Assembly: GCA_036852015.1 (NCBI GenBank) | Contig: JAANDG010000082.1 | Location: 186,001 to 250,000, forward strand | DNA: 64,000 nucleotides | Reading direction: 5' to 3' | Source: Pelodera strongyloides | Lineage: Eukaryota; Nematoda; Chromadorea; Rhabditida; Rhabditidae | Shown here: positions 42,501-56,700 of the stretch, piece after piece | How the letters are laid out: every line of letters starts with the position of its first letter | How positions within the stretch are numbered: the stretch's first letter is position 1 | Made by a program: the position numbers and the translations under genes | Notes under the pieces: generated by a model | Told to the model about the DNA's origin: nothing | The model's database searches: none | What the model saw: only the letters and a program-made list of their open reading frames with translations

Positions 42501-44990
42501 GCTAACTAAATACAAGTGATTAATTCCCGATCAATATGGCGACGAAACCGACCGAAAAAGGCGCGACTCTTTTATTAAAAGAGGCCATTACAGCGTGCAC
42601 CGGACGTATCCCAAAGTGAAAACCTATATTGGAGCCAGTCCGAGCGTGTGTCATATGTTGAAGAAAAAGCGAGAGATTTGCTGCCTTCAGCTGGATAAGG
42701 TATTTTCGGAATACAAGACTTTAAACAGGTTTATAAGCACAGTACAGATGTACACATTTTACATAAATCGTACGGCAGCTTGGACTTCTTTAGGCTTGCA
42801 AACACTGCTCTTACACCGCAGCTCACGAGTACAACTGGAAAAACTCAGCTATTATTCTGGCGGCTGATAGAACATCGTCAGGAATGTACAACTTGATTAT
42901 TCCCCTCAGGTACAATAAATGAGCTAATGTTTTCTAACAATAAGAAAAGGAGCGGAGGTAAGGTTTTTATCAAAACATGTCTTAGCTATTGACTCTAGTT
43001 ACTACTGTTAAAGGAAGAAATTTCAGGGCTTACTACCGGCCTGTACACGAACTTCGCCCCATTGTACTACTCCTCGAGCTTGCAGACACGGAAAGCTAGT
43101 AAGTTTCTTTCGTCTCCTAATTGCAAGCAAATTATCTCCCGAGATGTCGTTAATGTACTCATTTTAGCCCAAGTCCCGCATTCCTTGATGCAATTTCCTA
43201 TTTTCCCATGATCTACTGGATGCAAGGAAAGATTTCGAGGTATCTTTTGTGCGTTCTGTGATTACCACCCAGTGAATATTCAAAGTAGATCTTCAGGCCT
43301 TATTATCCCATAATTTCAAAGCATTAATTATTTTCAGCCTGGACAGTCTTCTCAAAGCGGGTGTCTGTCAGGCTGAGAATGTGGTGGTTGTGAAGGAGGC
43401 TGCCACCATTGCCGAAGAACATTTTGCCGATTGTTCTACAATTATTACAGTACAGAAGATCCACAGGTTGCGCTTTATCTAAAAGAAATAACGTACACCT
43501 TTTGCTTTGTTTGGTTTGTTGTAGTAGTGCGTTGTTTGTGTATTTAGGATGTTTCCCAATCTTCGACTTGTCACGGAACTCACTCATACGTCAAATATGC
43601 GGTTCATGATGTTCAACCCTCACGACCCTTACTCGTTTCAACAGAGCAAATTTGAAAAGGTTTCTTGCGCTTTTCCTTATTTCTAGCGGAGTGAGAGCCC
43701 ACTACAAATGCCTTATTGTTATATATATTTTTTAGAAAGAACGGAAACGAGGATCCAATATGCCCTACATGTTCCGGCTTCCATTTGCCCAAGGCGGTGT
43801 TTTCTCAGCAAATATGTTGGATAGACTTTTGTATCAGGTACAGTCATGGCGGTGTGCATTTAAGAAGTGTCAACACATGTATTGATCACAATTGCAAAAT
43901 CATTTTATTCACAATTGGTTAAATTATTGTTGTTAATTGATGCTTATTTCAGTCCATCATAAAGCCATATCTCGTCAGTCTAACGCGGCTCTTATTGGGT
44001 ATAGAGCAGAGCGCAGGAAGCGGATATTTGGCTTCGGTATATGCATTTTTCTATATTCTCTTATTGTTAGCCATTCGAGATTTGGTCCAATTTTCAGATT
44101 TTGAGTTCTGCGTAGTGAACAGGAAAGTTCTCATTCATAAGTGGACCTGTTTCAGTTTACGATAACAGAAGATGATTTGTGGATCAAAAACTATGGGCGT
44201 CTGTATCAAAAACTGTGCTCTTCTGTGGCGGATATTCCAATTGGAATATTCAGGACAAAATCGTTTGACTCAAAAACAGTCGGTTTATTTTCGTGGAATT
44301 GAGTTCATATTAGTGCATCACGTACATCTGTCATGCGTGAAAACCCTTTCACAGAATAATTTCCTTCCAGGTTTCCATTGAGATGGAAAGGTGTCGGTCA
44401 CTCGAACTGGAGGATTTACATCGAAATCAGAGGAGCGAAATGCTCGAAATGGTGAAGAACAGAATGAAGACAATGGGGATGTCAATGGATAATGAGAGTG
44501 AGTTGTATGTTTAATATTAGATATTTGCCCAATACCCTTAAGGTTAGACTCGTCTTCGCAAGAGATCTGAACTCCGCGCAATGTCTAATGGTTAATTTTA
44601 GCTATGGACAATGTGGACGACAGACAAAGCACCATTTCCTTTGTAATTATCAACCCTTCAGCTGACTTGGTGTTGGAGCCTGGAGATATAGTGTAAGTTC
44701 TTTTGCATGATAAAAGCCTATAGGTAAACCCAAACTATGTTAGCGAACAAAGGATTTAAAGATAGAAATACTGGCAGTCTTCAGCAGCACCGAATTTGCA
44801 TATCCCATGTATTGTGTTCACTAATCCAATATTCAGGTATGTTCTCCGTGGTCCTGTCAAAGAAGATGCTCGTAATACAAAAGTGAACCCACGAAGAGGA
44901 CTAAAGAGGAGTAGACAAGTGACTGAGACTGCCGAACCACCCTCACATATCAAACCTGCCATTCCAAGATTAGTGTACGGTTTATCCTGA
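33515..44990 (+). CDS. slo-2: SLO-2-type large-conductance potassium channel
   Basis: Pore-forming subunit of a high-conductance K+ channel gated by intracellular ions (Slack/Slick/SLO-2 group), in nerve and muscle plasma membrane. Exon 1 (33515-33672) joins in phase to 35330-35753, a Ser/Thr/Asn-rich cytoplasmic N terminus. Transmembrane exons follow: [11 protein letters not shown] (37517-), [73 protein letters not shown] (SLO-2 type, without charged S4), [19 protein letters not shown]. Pore exon 39130-39238: [10 protein letters not shown] and filter TVGYGDW. The RCK1 domain has [31 protein letters not shown] and [19 protein letters not shown]. After an acidic linker, RCK2 has [35 protein letters not shown] and [18 protein letters not shown]. 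The tail ends LVYGLS at TGA 44988-44990. All junctions checked use GT-AG. The intron after [11 protein letters not shown] contains a 363-bp palindrome. The gene looks intact. Confidence 0.95.
34260..34330 (+). repeat. CT-rich simple repeat in slo-2 intron
   Basis: Imperfect TCTTTCTCTC tract. Confidence 0.65.
40763..41125. repeat. 363-bp near-perfect palindrome with TTAAAGGGATCGG ends in slo-2 intron
   Basis: The left end TTAAAGGGATCGGCTCACC and right end GGTGAGCCGATCCCTTTAA are exact reverse complements. The arms remain complementary for most of about 165 bp each (for example AATTAGGTGATAAAGTGGTG and GGCAAAGGGTAATTGTC), with a loop of only about 20 bp. TTAA flanks both sides. It is non-coding and lies between the exons ending FHAHR and beginning YGIGLIG. 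Confidence 0.92.
41768..41791 (+). repeat. AT dinucleotide microsatellite
   Basis: About eleven TA repeats in a slo-2 intron. Confidence 0.85.
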
Positions 44991-46728
44991 TTATTTCCAA
45001 TATGTATAAACGGGACAACTTTAAGAACTACTCCACACTATAAGTGAGAAAAAAAGTGAAATAACGTTTAGTGATTGCACCTGGGAAGACTTTCAGGATC
45101 CAGAAACAAAGGTGACAACCACTGTGTGGAACACATATAACATCTTTTTTTTTGTGTCTCACCCTAACATTGTTAACAACCTGAATTATTGGATGTCTGA
45201 TGAACGAGTCTTTGTTTTCACATAACACGGTTTTTTCTTACGTTTCTTTTTTTTCGTTTGAGTATCAGTTTTGAGGTTATTTTTGCAGGGTTCCTTGATG
45301 AATCTTTTCCGAGGAAGGCTTCAGAGGAGAAGATCTCGTAGCAGACCAAGCAATCGCCACAAAAGTGCTTAGAATACATTGGAAGATATGTACATAGTAT
45401 TCCATTTTTGCCCAAAATTTCGCCTTTGCACGATGCTGCTTCGCAAAGTTCCTTGCGCTGGAACAAATTTTGCTTCGTGATATTGTTTGCCTTGCAAATG
45501 TGCTTTCTATAGATAAATATTTTGATTGATTCAAGCATACCTGGGAAATGAAGTGAATTATCGTACTCATTTAAAATTTTATTTGAACGTATAAACACAG
45601 ACAGACGTAAAAGCTAGAATATATACAAATAAGACATATACCCGGGGAAGAAGAAGAAAGCTAAAAGATATCACCCACAATGAACGAATGGCGCTCAATC
45701 TCTACAAACAGAAAGTAAATGGAAACGAAAGGTGACTATCTATAAAAAGGCGTTTGATCTAAGCAATTCAGAGGCGAAACATTCTATACTCATTATATCT
45801 TTGCACACTTCCCAAAGAACGCAAATAAAATACGGGCAACAGATACATCAACAAATACAGAGACTTATATGGACAAGCAATTACAGTTCGTAAATAGTCA
45901 CAGGAATATTCTATTTCTAAAAAAATGAAATGAGCGATATATAAGACACCGGTTCGTATTAAAGAAACATGAAAATGCTGATATGTTGGAGACCGAACGA
46001 GTAAAGCAGTCGTAAGATACAACTCAAATGCACAGAAACAAATCACTAATGCTACAAGGAAAAACCAGCAAATGCTAACTGTGTGGTTTGGTATGGAATA
46101 CCCCAAAAATAGTAAGAACTGGAACAGTCTGCACCTAATTTTGGATAGAGAACCAATTAAATTTAATATTAATAAAACCACCGATGTCTACTCGTTTACA
46201 CCGGGAAGCAAAGGTACTCGATTTGAACCTAACTAGTAAAACACTACTCTGTTTGATAAGAAAAATGTTCCTATAAGAAATTAAAAGTAATGGCAGCAAT
46301 AATACATTGTTTAAATCAACACCAACTACCCAGTCTTAAAAAATAGTAAAAGTCTAAGACTGCTAACGGGGTAAACCGTTCGCTAATTGTCTACGAACGA
46401 ACAGGTGGTCCTACCTACGAAGAAACCTCTCCAAACCTTACATCCCTAGTCTTTAGAAACAAATAGCGTTCTCAGGCTGAGCGAACATAAAGCTATATAG
46501 CAGTCTGGGTATGGATCACAGTGTAGGAAGTGACTTCAATAAATGAAATTTTTTCCATTTTTCTCTTGTTAGACAATTCACGTAAATTATGATGGTCCTT
46601 TTTTTGTAGACACTTCCCTACTATTAGTGAACATCAAAGTTTTACTGCCGTGGGCTTGAGGAAAGTAAAATGAAGGTTAAATGTTAACGACTTGACCTAT
46701 TGCCTTCTGGCCTTCTGTCTCTAGCATA
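44991..46728. other. Intergenic stretch between convergent slo-2 and SLC17 genes
   Basis: Minus-strand open frames here (about 45218-46181) show no domain signature or splice support. The region should hold both 3' UTRs. Confidence 0.5.
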
Positions 46729-49700
46729 TTATGGCAGAGTGACGTCTTGATCTATATCGGCTGGATATTTAGTCAGTGTCGCCTGAGAACCGCCCGATCT
46801 TTGTGACTGAGTGTCTACATCTTTTTGGTTTTTTTGCTCCTGGAATAGTTGCTTGTGTAAAACATCGAGCTCAAAGTTTTGTAAAAATTTAAGGACGTGA
46901 AATGGAATGACTTAGTTTAGGTGACACTGAAACAACGTTTTACGTGTTCAGCCCTTGTGTATTGTTCAACTCCCGTTACCTGAATTGAGGAAGCCCATGG
47001 CTCACGATCAGCACTTCCCCATATTGTGAAAAACACAACAGGAAGAAGGGCCACAACCGCAGAAATCTCGAACACAACAGTCCATTCTTGTTTTGATCCT
47101 GACCTGAAATCCGAAAGGTGAACTCCCGTTTCGTGTATGCACGTAATACGTTATTAACATATATGCTGATGTGCTTTCCAACTGTGTGCAACGAAAAGAA
47201 TCAAATTAAAGCGAAATATCACCCGGTTTGGGGTTTTTTCACCAAAAATAGTTTAAAAACAGTTATCAACGAAAATAAATGTAAAAACACAAACAAATAA
47301 GTGCGTATTACAAAAAATGTGTGCAAACTAAGATTTTTTTGATTTTGTATGGAAAAATCCGCACATGGCGGTAAAGTAGTAAAATAGCTAAAAAAAACGC
47401 CATCTGGGGATTTGAAATAATTGAACATTCCGCGGCATCCGAATGACGAAATGGTGACAAAATATTTTGAATTTGCTAGTAAAATAAGCAAAAATACGCA
47501 CGGTTTAAATGCAATCAACGCACGGTTGTTTACTCCTCATCTTTTTCTATTTTTTATTGAGACCGACCGCTAATTCGCTTTAAGAAATTAAGGAAAACAA
47601 ACTTTAGGATGAACTGGCTGAGCAGTTTATTGAATATGGAGAAGACAGCAACAACTCCAAAGGACAGTCCGGTTATAATTCCAGAATAAGCGGGAGCAAT
47701 CTGCACTAAAGCAGTCTGGACACCGGGTGTGTGCAATCCTAAATCAGTGATTTTGCAAGATATGGAAAAAACTGATTTGACAATCACTGAGTAAACAAAT
47801 TGATAATGTCATGAAACTTCCCAGCATACTAAAAAGAACGATGTCTACCTGCGAAAGCATTTGCAAGACAAAGCAAAGTGACGCAAGGGGCTACACCCTC
47901 TACCAAAGGAGTAATTCCAACACAGATCCCAAGTCCGAGAGAGGCTGAAAAAAAATAGTTAATGAATACGTCGATTGGTTCGTAGGCCAATCAAAAACAA
48001 ATTTGAAAGAAGACTGACCAATGAAATTGAACATCTTGCATGAGGTGGTTTTCGAAAGGATTGGCGGCTTCGATGCTGTCAGTAGGGAGGAAAGAGAGGA
48101 GGATAATGTCTTTGAGATCCAAAGGAGAGCTATTGGCAGTGCACTGACAAGACCCATCATAGAGCCTGATAGTCCAAGAGTGTCTTGAAGGTATCCCGGT
48201 AGAAGCTGAAAATTTTAAAGAACGGTCAGTAATTTAGAGCGAAAAAGAGGACATGGATTGTGCGTTAGTTAGGCTATTTACATTTTCTGCTCGTCTATCA
48301 ATGAATGTGATTTAAAGGGACGCGGTCACCTTTTTGCCCCCTTTTTGTATACTGTGTGCTTGTTATCTGTATGTATTTGATAGCGTTGGAAAAAATCAAT
48401 ATCCACCGAAATCCTGATCACAATTATCCCATACGGTCATGCTGATAATGAGTCGACTAACGTTTTTTAATTTGTGGATTGCTCGGTAGACATCAGCTTT
48501 TCTTGCCTGATATCTTTCAACACTATGTTCTACATATTATGATAATATACAAAAGACCGAAATGTGACCGAATCCCTTTAAATCGTCTTGTTACTTGAAT
48601 GTTTGAATGGGTGGGGGGGGGGGGGAGGGGGTGGCATTTGTATAAAAGCTGTACCTGCAACATTATGACGAGCGGATATTCATGGCACACCAAGGCAGCA
48701 ATGTTCACATAGAGTGCTCGACATCTGAAGATTTTTCCCCATGGAAGATTACCGCGTTCTGTTCGCTTGCCCACACTTTCTTCTTCAATTTTCCGTGCAA
48801 TATACTCTTGCTCGCTCTGCGTAGAAGTTTATTTAGGTACACTTTTTGTGCAAGATTTGAAGCTTCTACATATTGAGGGAAGAGAAGCAAAATGATTAAT
48901 TAGTTTGTAGTTTGTGATTCACTTAGTAATATAATGTATTATAAATTATGCACATGAAACAACCGTTAGTCATAAACATACCTGGCTGACACATAGGTGC
49001 TTGCTTGGTTTATCAGCAGATAGGAGAAGCCAGACGATTAAAATCACACTTCCGATTATAGCAGACAAGTAGAATATGGCCGGCCAACCGGCAAATTTTC
49101 CCTCAGTACCACAGAGAGCACCAGCAACTGGCAGGATAAGCAATGAGCCTGGAATACAGTAAAATTCATAACTCTAATTTTGTTTAAACAGCAAATGAAA
49201 AGGAAATGGTTGGCCTGGCATGTTCTAGCACAGTCAAGAATGTAGGTATGACTGTCAGGGTTACAGAATAACTTCGAGCAATAACGATATATTCACATTA
49301 AACTGAATAATTAACCCACCGATCTGTCGTCCTCCTGTGGCAAAACCAATAGCGAACGGACGTTCCTATAAATATTTACAATATGTACCAAAATTCTAAA
49401 TAAAAACAAAAATTATAAAAAAACATATCTTCTTGTCCATGAAGTTGATGATTATCGGCACCTAATTAGTTCGCGACTAGACTGTGTTGTTTATTTTTAT
49501 GTTAAGATGTAGTTCGGTGTTGATCGGTACATTACCTTACCTTTGGCGGGAACCACCTTGTGATTAGGGAAGAGGCAGATGGAAACAAGAATGCATCACC
49601 CATTCCAGTAATCACTCTCATCACAAATACTAACCATACAGAGGTGCTCGCCACTGAAAGTAAATACACGAAATGAACAGATATGAAGTTACTTATAACA

Positions 49701-50747
49701 AGTCACAACTTTTATTTTTATGTTGTGCTGTGCCGTAGCTCGCGTAAATAGGCACGTTCTAATCAGCGGACTTAACGCAAGGCCCATGACCGACTTAAGC
49801 CATAAGAAATGTTTCCCATCATGTTACAACAGCAACAAAATATTTCTTAGATAACACGGTAAGGTACTCACCTAATGGGATGCAAACGTTGGATAGCACT
49901 ATCAATATAAGAGCTACACAGATAGTGTACTTTGAGTTAAGTTTATCAGCCATTCCGCCAGATATTAACATTGTCAGCGATCCAACATTTTGTGCAGCAA
50001 ATACAAAGCCTGAAAAGTTCTTTGAAATATTTCATTTGTTTCAATAGGTCATTCGTAAACTTATTGATTAAATAACACATAATTGCAATCAGGAATTGAA
50101 TGATGTTATGCAAACTGGAAAAAATTCTTATTTTATTTTAGATCATATTACTCGAAGCCAGTATAGTGTACCTTTTTCTAAGGAACTCCATTCGAGTTTG
50201 TCCCTTTGGGAACAATGTTGTATGGATACATCGTCATCGTCGTCTTCTTCACTTCTTCTCTTTCTATTGCAAGGCGCCTCACTTGAATTAACACTTCTCT
50301 CAGATATGATATGGGTATCCACGTCTGTTGTATTTGACCTATAAGTATCCAGAGAAAGATAATGATGATGACAGTTATACCTAAATTCCTAAATCATATG
50401 GCATACTTTGCAAGGAAGCAATTGTCACTCCTGCAGTCGGATGTGATATAGAGAGATCACTATTTACAATTAGAGTATTTTTTTATCTTATTTATCATAT
50501 CTATCATCCATAGCCTGTCATTTTGTACATTAGTTAGTGAAGGTTAATGAAGTGAATAATATTCCTTTGCTTACCTAACCATGCAAACCATGGAGACTGC
50601 TAGATTGCTTGTGGCCACGGATAGTGACATAAAGCACAAGCAAAGAAGAAAAGCAACAAATAATCTGGCGGAGGGAAATAATTTCTGATGTTTCTTTTTA
50701 TTCGTTGTCGGCGCAGCATACGGATCGCCAGCCGCCACCTTCACCAT
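46729..50747 (-). CDS. SLC17-family (sodium-phosphate/vesicular anion) transporter, MFS
   Basis: Twelve-helix major-facilitator carrier of the group that includes Na/phosphate cotransporters, sialin and vesicular glutamate/nucleotide transporters. Exon 50747-50575 starts MVKVAAGDPY and contains helix 1 and SLSVATSNLAVSMVCMV. The next exon (about 50342-50170) is the long lumenal loop with an Asp run (EEDDDDDV) and KLEWSSLEKG. Later exons give FVFAAQNVGSLTMLISGG, VFVMRVITGMGDAFLFPS with SSLITRWFPPKERPFA (TM4-5 signature), GRQIGSLLILPVAGALCG, a charged central loop, ALYVNIAALVCHEYPLVIML, LPGYLQDTLGLSGSMMGLVS, GLHTPGVQTALVQIAPAYSG, and IWGSADREPWA. A short hydrophilic last exon ends at TAA 46731-46729. 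The ATG is 6 nt after a CTGCAG acceptor. Substrate cannot be called from this sequence. The gene is convergent with slo-2. Confidence 0.9.
48312..48581. repeat. Fold-back element with TTAAAGGGA ends in SLC17 intron
   Basis: The left end TTTAAAGGGACGCGGTCACC and the reversed right end TTTAAAGGGATTCGGTCACA match, with weaker complementarity inward for about 40 bp. The interior of about 180 bp is unpaired and non-coding. TTAA is present at both sides. Confidence 0.75.
48608..48632 (+). repeat. Poly-G tract
   Basis: G-run of over ten residues broken by single A or T, in an SLC17 intron. Confidence 0.8.
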
Positions 50748-50760
50748 GTCGGCCTGCAGG
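50748..50760 (-). promoter_or_regulatory. Probable spliced-leader acceptor of the SLC17 gene
   Basis: Minus-strand CCTGCAG ends at 50754, six bases before the ATG. Confidence 0.45.
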
Positions 50761-53700
50761 GAAACGCAGATTATGCACGGTAAACAATAACTGCATGGGA
50801 AACATAATATTACGTCAAAGAAACAAATACAAACGAAAATATGTCCCTTAAAGTTAAGCCACTATGCCTTAGAGTCGCGAAAGATCAAGTGATACAACAT
50901 TAATTAGTTGACCTGTAAACAACGCAATGTTTCTTTCGCAGTTCAAATCGGCTGCCAAAGCCAATCCAACTAATAATGGCGCCAGAGTAAACAAATAGAG
51001 CGGAGGAACAAAGCCGTCTCTGCCAATAGGAAAAACAAGCATAAAACATACTACGAGAAGGATGTTACGGATAAATAAGAAATGGCGGGTTTGTAGATTT
51101 TTAAAATACTAAGGAGTTTAATCGGGGTATTGCACCTGGATGATCAAGTATAGAAGAATTCACATCCTAGGGAACTATAATGTGCGTATACTTGCAAACA
51201 GAGAGCTCAACGAATTTAGTTCTGAATGAAAGTGTGCAACTGGAAGTGTTGGCAGAATACCGGTGCCCTCTTATATAGGCCAATGTCCCTCTCTTCAGTT
51301 CTCTATCGGAACTGCATAAATAAGTGTCCACACAATGTTTGTTTCTGTGATCTTTCAAGTACTGTATGGACAATGCTTTCATATCTCATTGTCCAGGCAG
51401 CCAAGTCATTGTCCCTCCGAAAACGAAAGATACAAAAGTTAACAGAAAGTTGTTCTAGCGGCCACTTTTCAGTAAATAGAACAAATAACGTCTCTATCTC
51501 TCAAATACATAATTCTCACACGCGACAATCCACTGGACACGTACGGACCGAATGGGACTTTGAACTCACTAGTGCACAGATTACACCATCTCGGAAAAAG
51601 GAAGCCTAGAGCTGAGATCCGTAGAGAAAGGGTTGCCAGTAAGAACCATGTGAGGACAGCCATGAAAGGGTATGCCTGTTTTTTTTTGTACATTTTTTGC
51701 TCAGATCAGTTAAGGTTCAATAATAACAGATGTTTCAAATGGTTTCTGTTTACTCTTGATGCCTACGAGTCGGACCAACGGTGAAATTTCTGCGAACTGT
51801 TCAAACTTCTAGTTCAAATGGCAAAAAATACTGTACTCCGAAAGAACAAGAATTTTGCCTTTTTCACGTTTGAATTTAGTATTATACCACGCAACTTTGC
51901 AGTTTCTGAAATACGGGGGGCCATTTTTTACACAGATGATATTCAGCGTATTTTTTAGTCCAAACAGAAATGAAGGAGTGAGAGCAGGAATTAATCTCCA
52001 GTTTTTTTCTGCTATTTGTGATACCAAAGTTCATACAAGCACATGTTACGAGAGCTGTCAGAGGTTTATTATAAACTAATTAATTGCCACATCCATAGTC
52101 AGAGGTCATATTAATTGGAACTCTCTCAAGAGCAAATTGGTGGAATAAAAAAGAAGATGTTTTCTTGAAATGTATTAATTAATATAAAACGAGTGATATT
52201 GGAACGAAGTTTCAATTCAGAGACGTCTCTCCAGCACTACACAAAGGAAGACTTGCGCAAATCTGACACACAATAGACACGTACACATGCAACATATGGA
52301 ATGGTTTATTTCTCACTACAAACAACACAACTTTTGGATTAAAATCAATCCACAACGACTAAGTGGTCGATTCAAAAAAATTTGTTTTTCTGCAAGATTT
52401 AGTATTTATAAACAAAATGAAGTTGCAAAGTGGAACAATTTTGTCAGTTGCTGCGGGGTATGTACGCTTATTTCACTTCACCTTCTACGGCAGTTTCTGC
52501 AGGGCAGATGTATCGAGAGATAACGATGTAAATAGTCTTCTTCACTACACATAGTTAGTTTTTGTTTGTCAATGTACAATTTTCACACTTTTGTTCGATC
52601 GTGAACTTTTCAACAGTGTAAGAGCGTTACTAATCTCTGATGTAATTGTTCGAAACGACGGATTTTTTGTCGCCACCACAAAAACGGGAACTTAGATTTT
52701 CACGAATATGCTTCAAGGACAATGACACAAGCTGCATGACTCAGTCCTATAAAGGCACACAATAAACACAGATTGTTTATTGTAGTTTCAAGACAGAAAT
52801 TGTGGTAAGTTCACTACGCACTTATCTTACAGAAGTGTACATCAAAATGTGTCATTATCATAAGTCGAGATCTTATAATAAAAAAAAACGGATTTTGGAA
52901 TACCTCACGTAATAAAACTGAAAGCATACGTCCTAGCATGGCAAACATCAAGGTTATTGTAACTGTCCATCATGCATTAAATACCTAACAGAAGCTTAAC
53001 CCAAAATGAGGCAGCGTGAAGGCGCGAGATGTCTCGGCTCAATGAGTGGAAATGTGTCATCCATTATTTGCATTAGCATAAATGGGAAGCGGAAGGCCTT
53101 TTGTAAAGTACCTGTTTGTCGCCCACACACAAAAATAATGTACATAAACTGGGCGATGCGCACACAAACCAACAGGTCCCTAGTTATTTAAACATTTATT
53201 TGTCATAGACGTGTTCAAGCTAGTATCGTCTACATGGATACTCTTATAGCATATGGGCAATTAGAAACAAATGGACAATGCTGATGTCGTCAAATGGGCC
53301 CTGATGATACAATCGATAAACGTTAATCAGCATACAATACAAAGAACGGTGAAAAATCATATCGGTGAAAAAGTCTCGTATTTTTCAAGAAATAAATGGA
53401 AAAGAGAATTGGTTGTATTTACACAAGTGCTATTGCGGCAACTTTCAATTGAACAAGATAACATATAGTTGGAAGAACGGAAGCATTGGTTCGGGAGGCT
53501 GAACCGTCCGGTAATTAGTAGACTACTGACTGCCTATATCTGGTAGTCTACCAGTTAGAAGCAGTAGTTGCGATCTGACCAGCAAACAATACTCGACAAA
53601 TAAAATCGCAGTTCGTTTCCTCATTAGGGAAGTCAGACGAAGAAGCAACCCTTGTTTGTGATATGTAAACAAATAGTGCAGAAAATTGAAGCAAACTGTC

Positions 53701-56700
53701 TGGTAGCTAAGAAAGGAGAAAATATTCTGAATCTTAAATCTAGAGGAGTAACTGCTGGAAACAAACTGTGGAGGCAGGAAACAATTTCGAGGTGGCTATG
53801 AATGACAACGCACAGCTATATTTGACCTCATCTGCTCAGACTGGGGAGCATAAGCAAGACTACGCCTACTTCTACGGCGGTTGCATTAGCGCGATGTTTA
53901 ATGTAGACAGTCACGAATACACATCGACGCATTAACCTTATTGTGTCGAAAGTTGCAAAAAAATCACGTATATCGGGTCATTCTGAATCCAATAATAAAC
54001 AAACGAAGTTGCGGCCTTTTGCGGAAGTGCAGAGTGCACAAACAGTAGAAGAAATCTATATATCACGACAACGCCAGAAATCGAACTAACAAGTAAGTCA
54101 CAGTTGTAAACGTCTTTGATTGTTTTTCTTTTTTTTCGGACGGTCATTGTAAATAGAATAATCGAAATTGACAAAAGTAATCAATTGTTTTACTTTATTT
54201 TAGCACTCTAGCCGAAAGGGTTATTTGATCTCGGATACCGGGAAATTGATTATGGGACTACAAATACAACACAGTTTCGCTATTCTATATAATGTCACAA
54301 CTACTTTTGTCTATGCGTGCTAGAGATGTATGCTCTACATTAAAGCGGTTGCGAGATATTATACGAGTCGTCCAGTTAATCTACATTTCATAGTGCAGAT
54401 CGTCTTACATGTGCGCTTCGTTCTCAGGAAAGTAAGAAATCGTACAGACCGAAAAGTTAACCTCTTATTTCAAGTATCACCAGAGTGTTATATACGGTAA
54501 CCACGCGATTTGCATGTGGAATGCGAAACGCGTGGGTACAATTTTTCGATAACAAAAGTCAGTCGTCCTAAAAAGGTTTTCACGGTGCACGTGGGCGGTA
54601 AGACATGAACAAATATGGAAGTGGAACCTGGTCAGAGCATGTTATGCCTTGTATATATTGCATATATGCGTGATTGGTCTGTGTTTGAATGCTGACTGAT
54701 TAGCTTGTTTAGAAGTTCAAAAATAGCATTTGTGATACTAGTTTAAAAGTATATTGTAAAAAAAGGAGCACCATTTCATAAAGCCAATCAGCTCAAGAAA
54801 TAAAATATTTTTAGTTAGAGTCTCAGTTTTCGCCTGTGGTAGTTTAGATAGATACTCAGCTTTCTCCCGTGGTGTCTCAACCGTGAGCTAATTGGACACT
54901 TATTTTACAGTTACTATTCAACGGAATATCTTGAGCAAAGCGCTCGTGCATAAAATAGATGTGTGTTGAGTAAACAGTAGTGCGTATTTTTGGAGAAAGT
55001 TTGTTAAATAAAGTAAATTGAAGTCCTGTGAAAAGCTTAAACCGGCACCAAGGAATATCGTGGCAAACTGGATCTACCAAAAAGAAGAAAGAGAAAGCGA
55101 AAGTGCACGCGCTTACACACAGTTGTGTCATCGCGGTTTAGACTTTCAGTGACCGCATTGGGTTTATTTTTTGAGCTTATTTTTGGATAGTCCGTATTAA
55201 TTAATTAGTCAATGCAAACCAGTTAGTCAATGATCAAGGTTGCGCTTCGTTCCATAAGATGAGGAAGTGGGGGACACTAATAAAGAGGAAACTAAAACAT
55301 TACTTCTTTATTTCTAATGCTGTGCTATCTGTATTATTAGCTAATAATCGGCTCAATGAGAACATTTCGTATCGTTTTTTTTGTTGTGTGAGCAAGTTGC
55401 GTAGCCGACAGCCTGATTTACAGCTGCCGGAGGTGATTTGTGTCTCTATTCACAAAAGAAATGTGCGGATGATCTCACTATACAGCACAAACATAAAAGT
55501 AGTACAAACAGAAAGAAAGGAGGACGACTTTGTGAAAGAAAGATCAGAAATAATTTACAGATAGGAAATTCAAAATATTTTACCTAGCTCTGATGCAGGT
55601 TTTCATCTCTATGTAGTACTGTATATTTTGCACGTAGGCAACGGTCTTTTTTTAGCTTTCGATGTGGCTTATTGTTGGTCCCAAAGCGGTCACCCTCTTT
55701 TGAAATCGAAATTCAACTCGTTACTAAAATCGTTATATCGAAATTAACAGGTGAAACGGGTCAGATGTAGAGACTTAAAAACAAAATATGGTTTAAACAA
55801 TGAAAGACGACTGAAACACTGAGGAGAGGAGAGACATTGGTCAGTCGAAGGGACATGTGATACTAGCATTGGTATGGGATCAACATAAGGTCCGTGGAAA
55901 TAAATCATTACCTTCAACTATCTATGAACTACGAAAACAACAGTTCGTTCAACTAAACTATGCGGGACATTTACATTTGCGCAGGGGTAAGCTGCGGAGA
56001 CCATTGTTTTGCCAAAAACCAAATTGAGTATGAGTGATTGTGTTTGTGAAAAGTTTGACAGTTAACACTCCACTAGTGCAACATTACATAACCATTCTCA
56101 GTTCCATTCTCAGCTTTGACAGAGTTATAGATACAACTATCATTGATAATAGGCGGAACCAGTTGCCTGGAACCATTTTGCTTATTGGAAAAAAATTTAA
56201 TTTGTATTATTTTGAAAACAATAGAAATTGTTACGCGTCACGTACTAGTAACTGTTGTTTTCAGTCATCAATCTTCACTGGCACAGTACGAAAGTTCACT
56301 TTTCAACAAAAAAAACCTTATATATGAGATGAAAACCCAGATATTTTCCTTTTTTCGCAATTTAGGAAACTTAAAAAACTGTCATAGTCGTTCGATTGAT
56401 GTGAAAGTTGGTTTTATTGTGGGCAAGACATGTGTTTATATAGTTCTGAGGCATAATAGCATATCGACGACTTGACGCCTACGCCAGTGAGGTTGGTCAT
56501 TAACAATAGATTCAATTTATCTGTATTCATGCTCTCATGTCAGAAATGGTCTTTCATTGATGATTGTATATAGGACAGGAAAATAGAGTACATTGATATA
56601 AAAAATGAGATGTCTGGAGATAATTCAAAATAATCCATTTTTTTTTCCAGCGCTTTCTTGCTACTGTGGAACAATAACTGTGAAAAAACTGCAAGAGGGC

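Noticed and set aside
45218..46181. Minus-strand open frames between slo-2 and the SLC17 gene
   Set aside because: No motif, no signal peptide with a start context, and no splice partners. Probably UTR or spacer.
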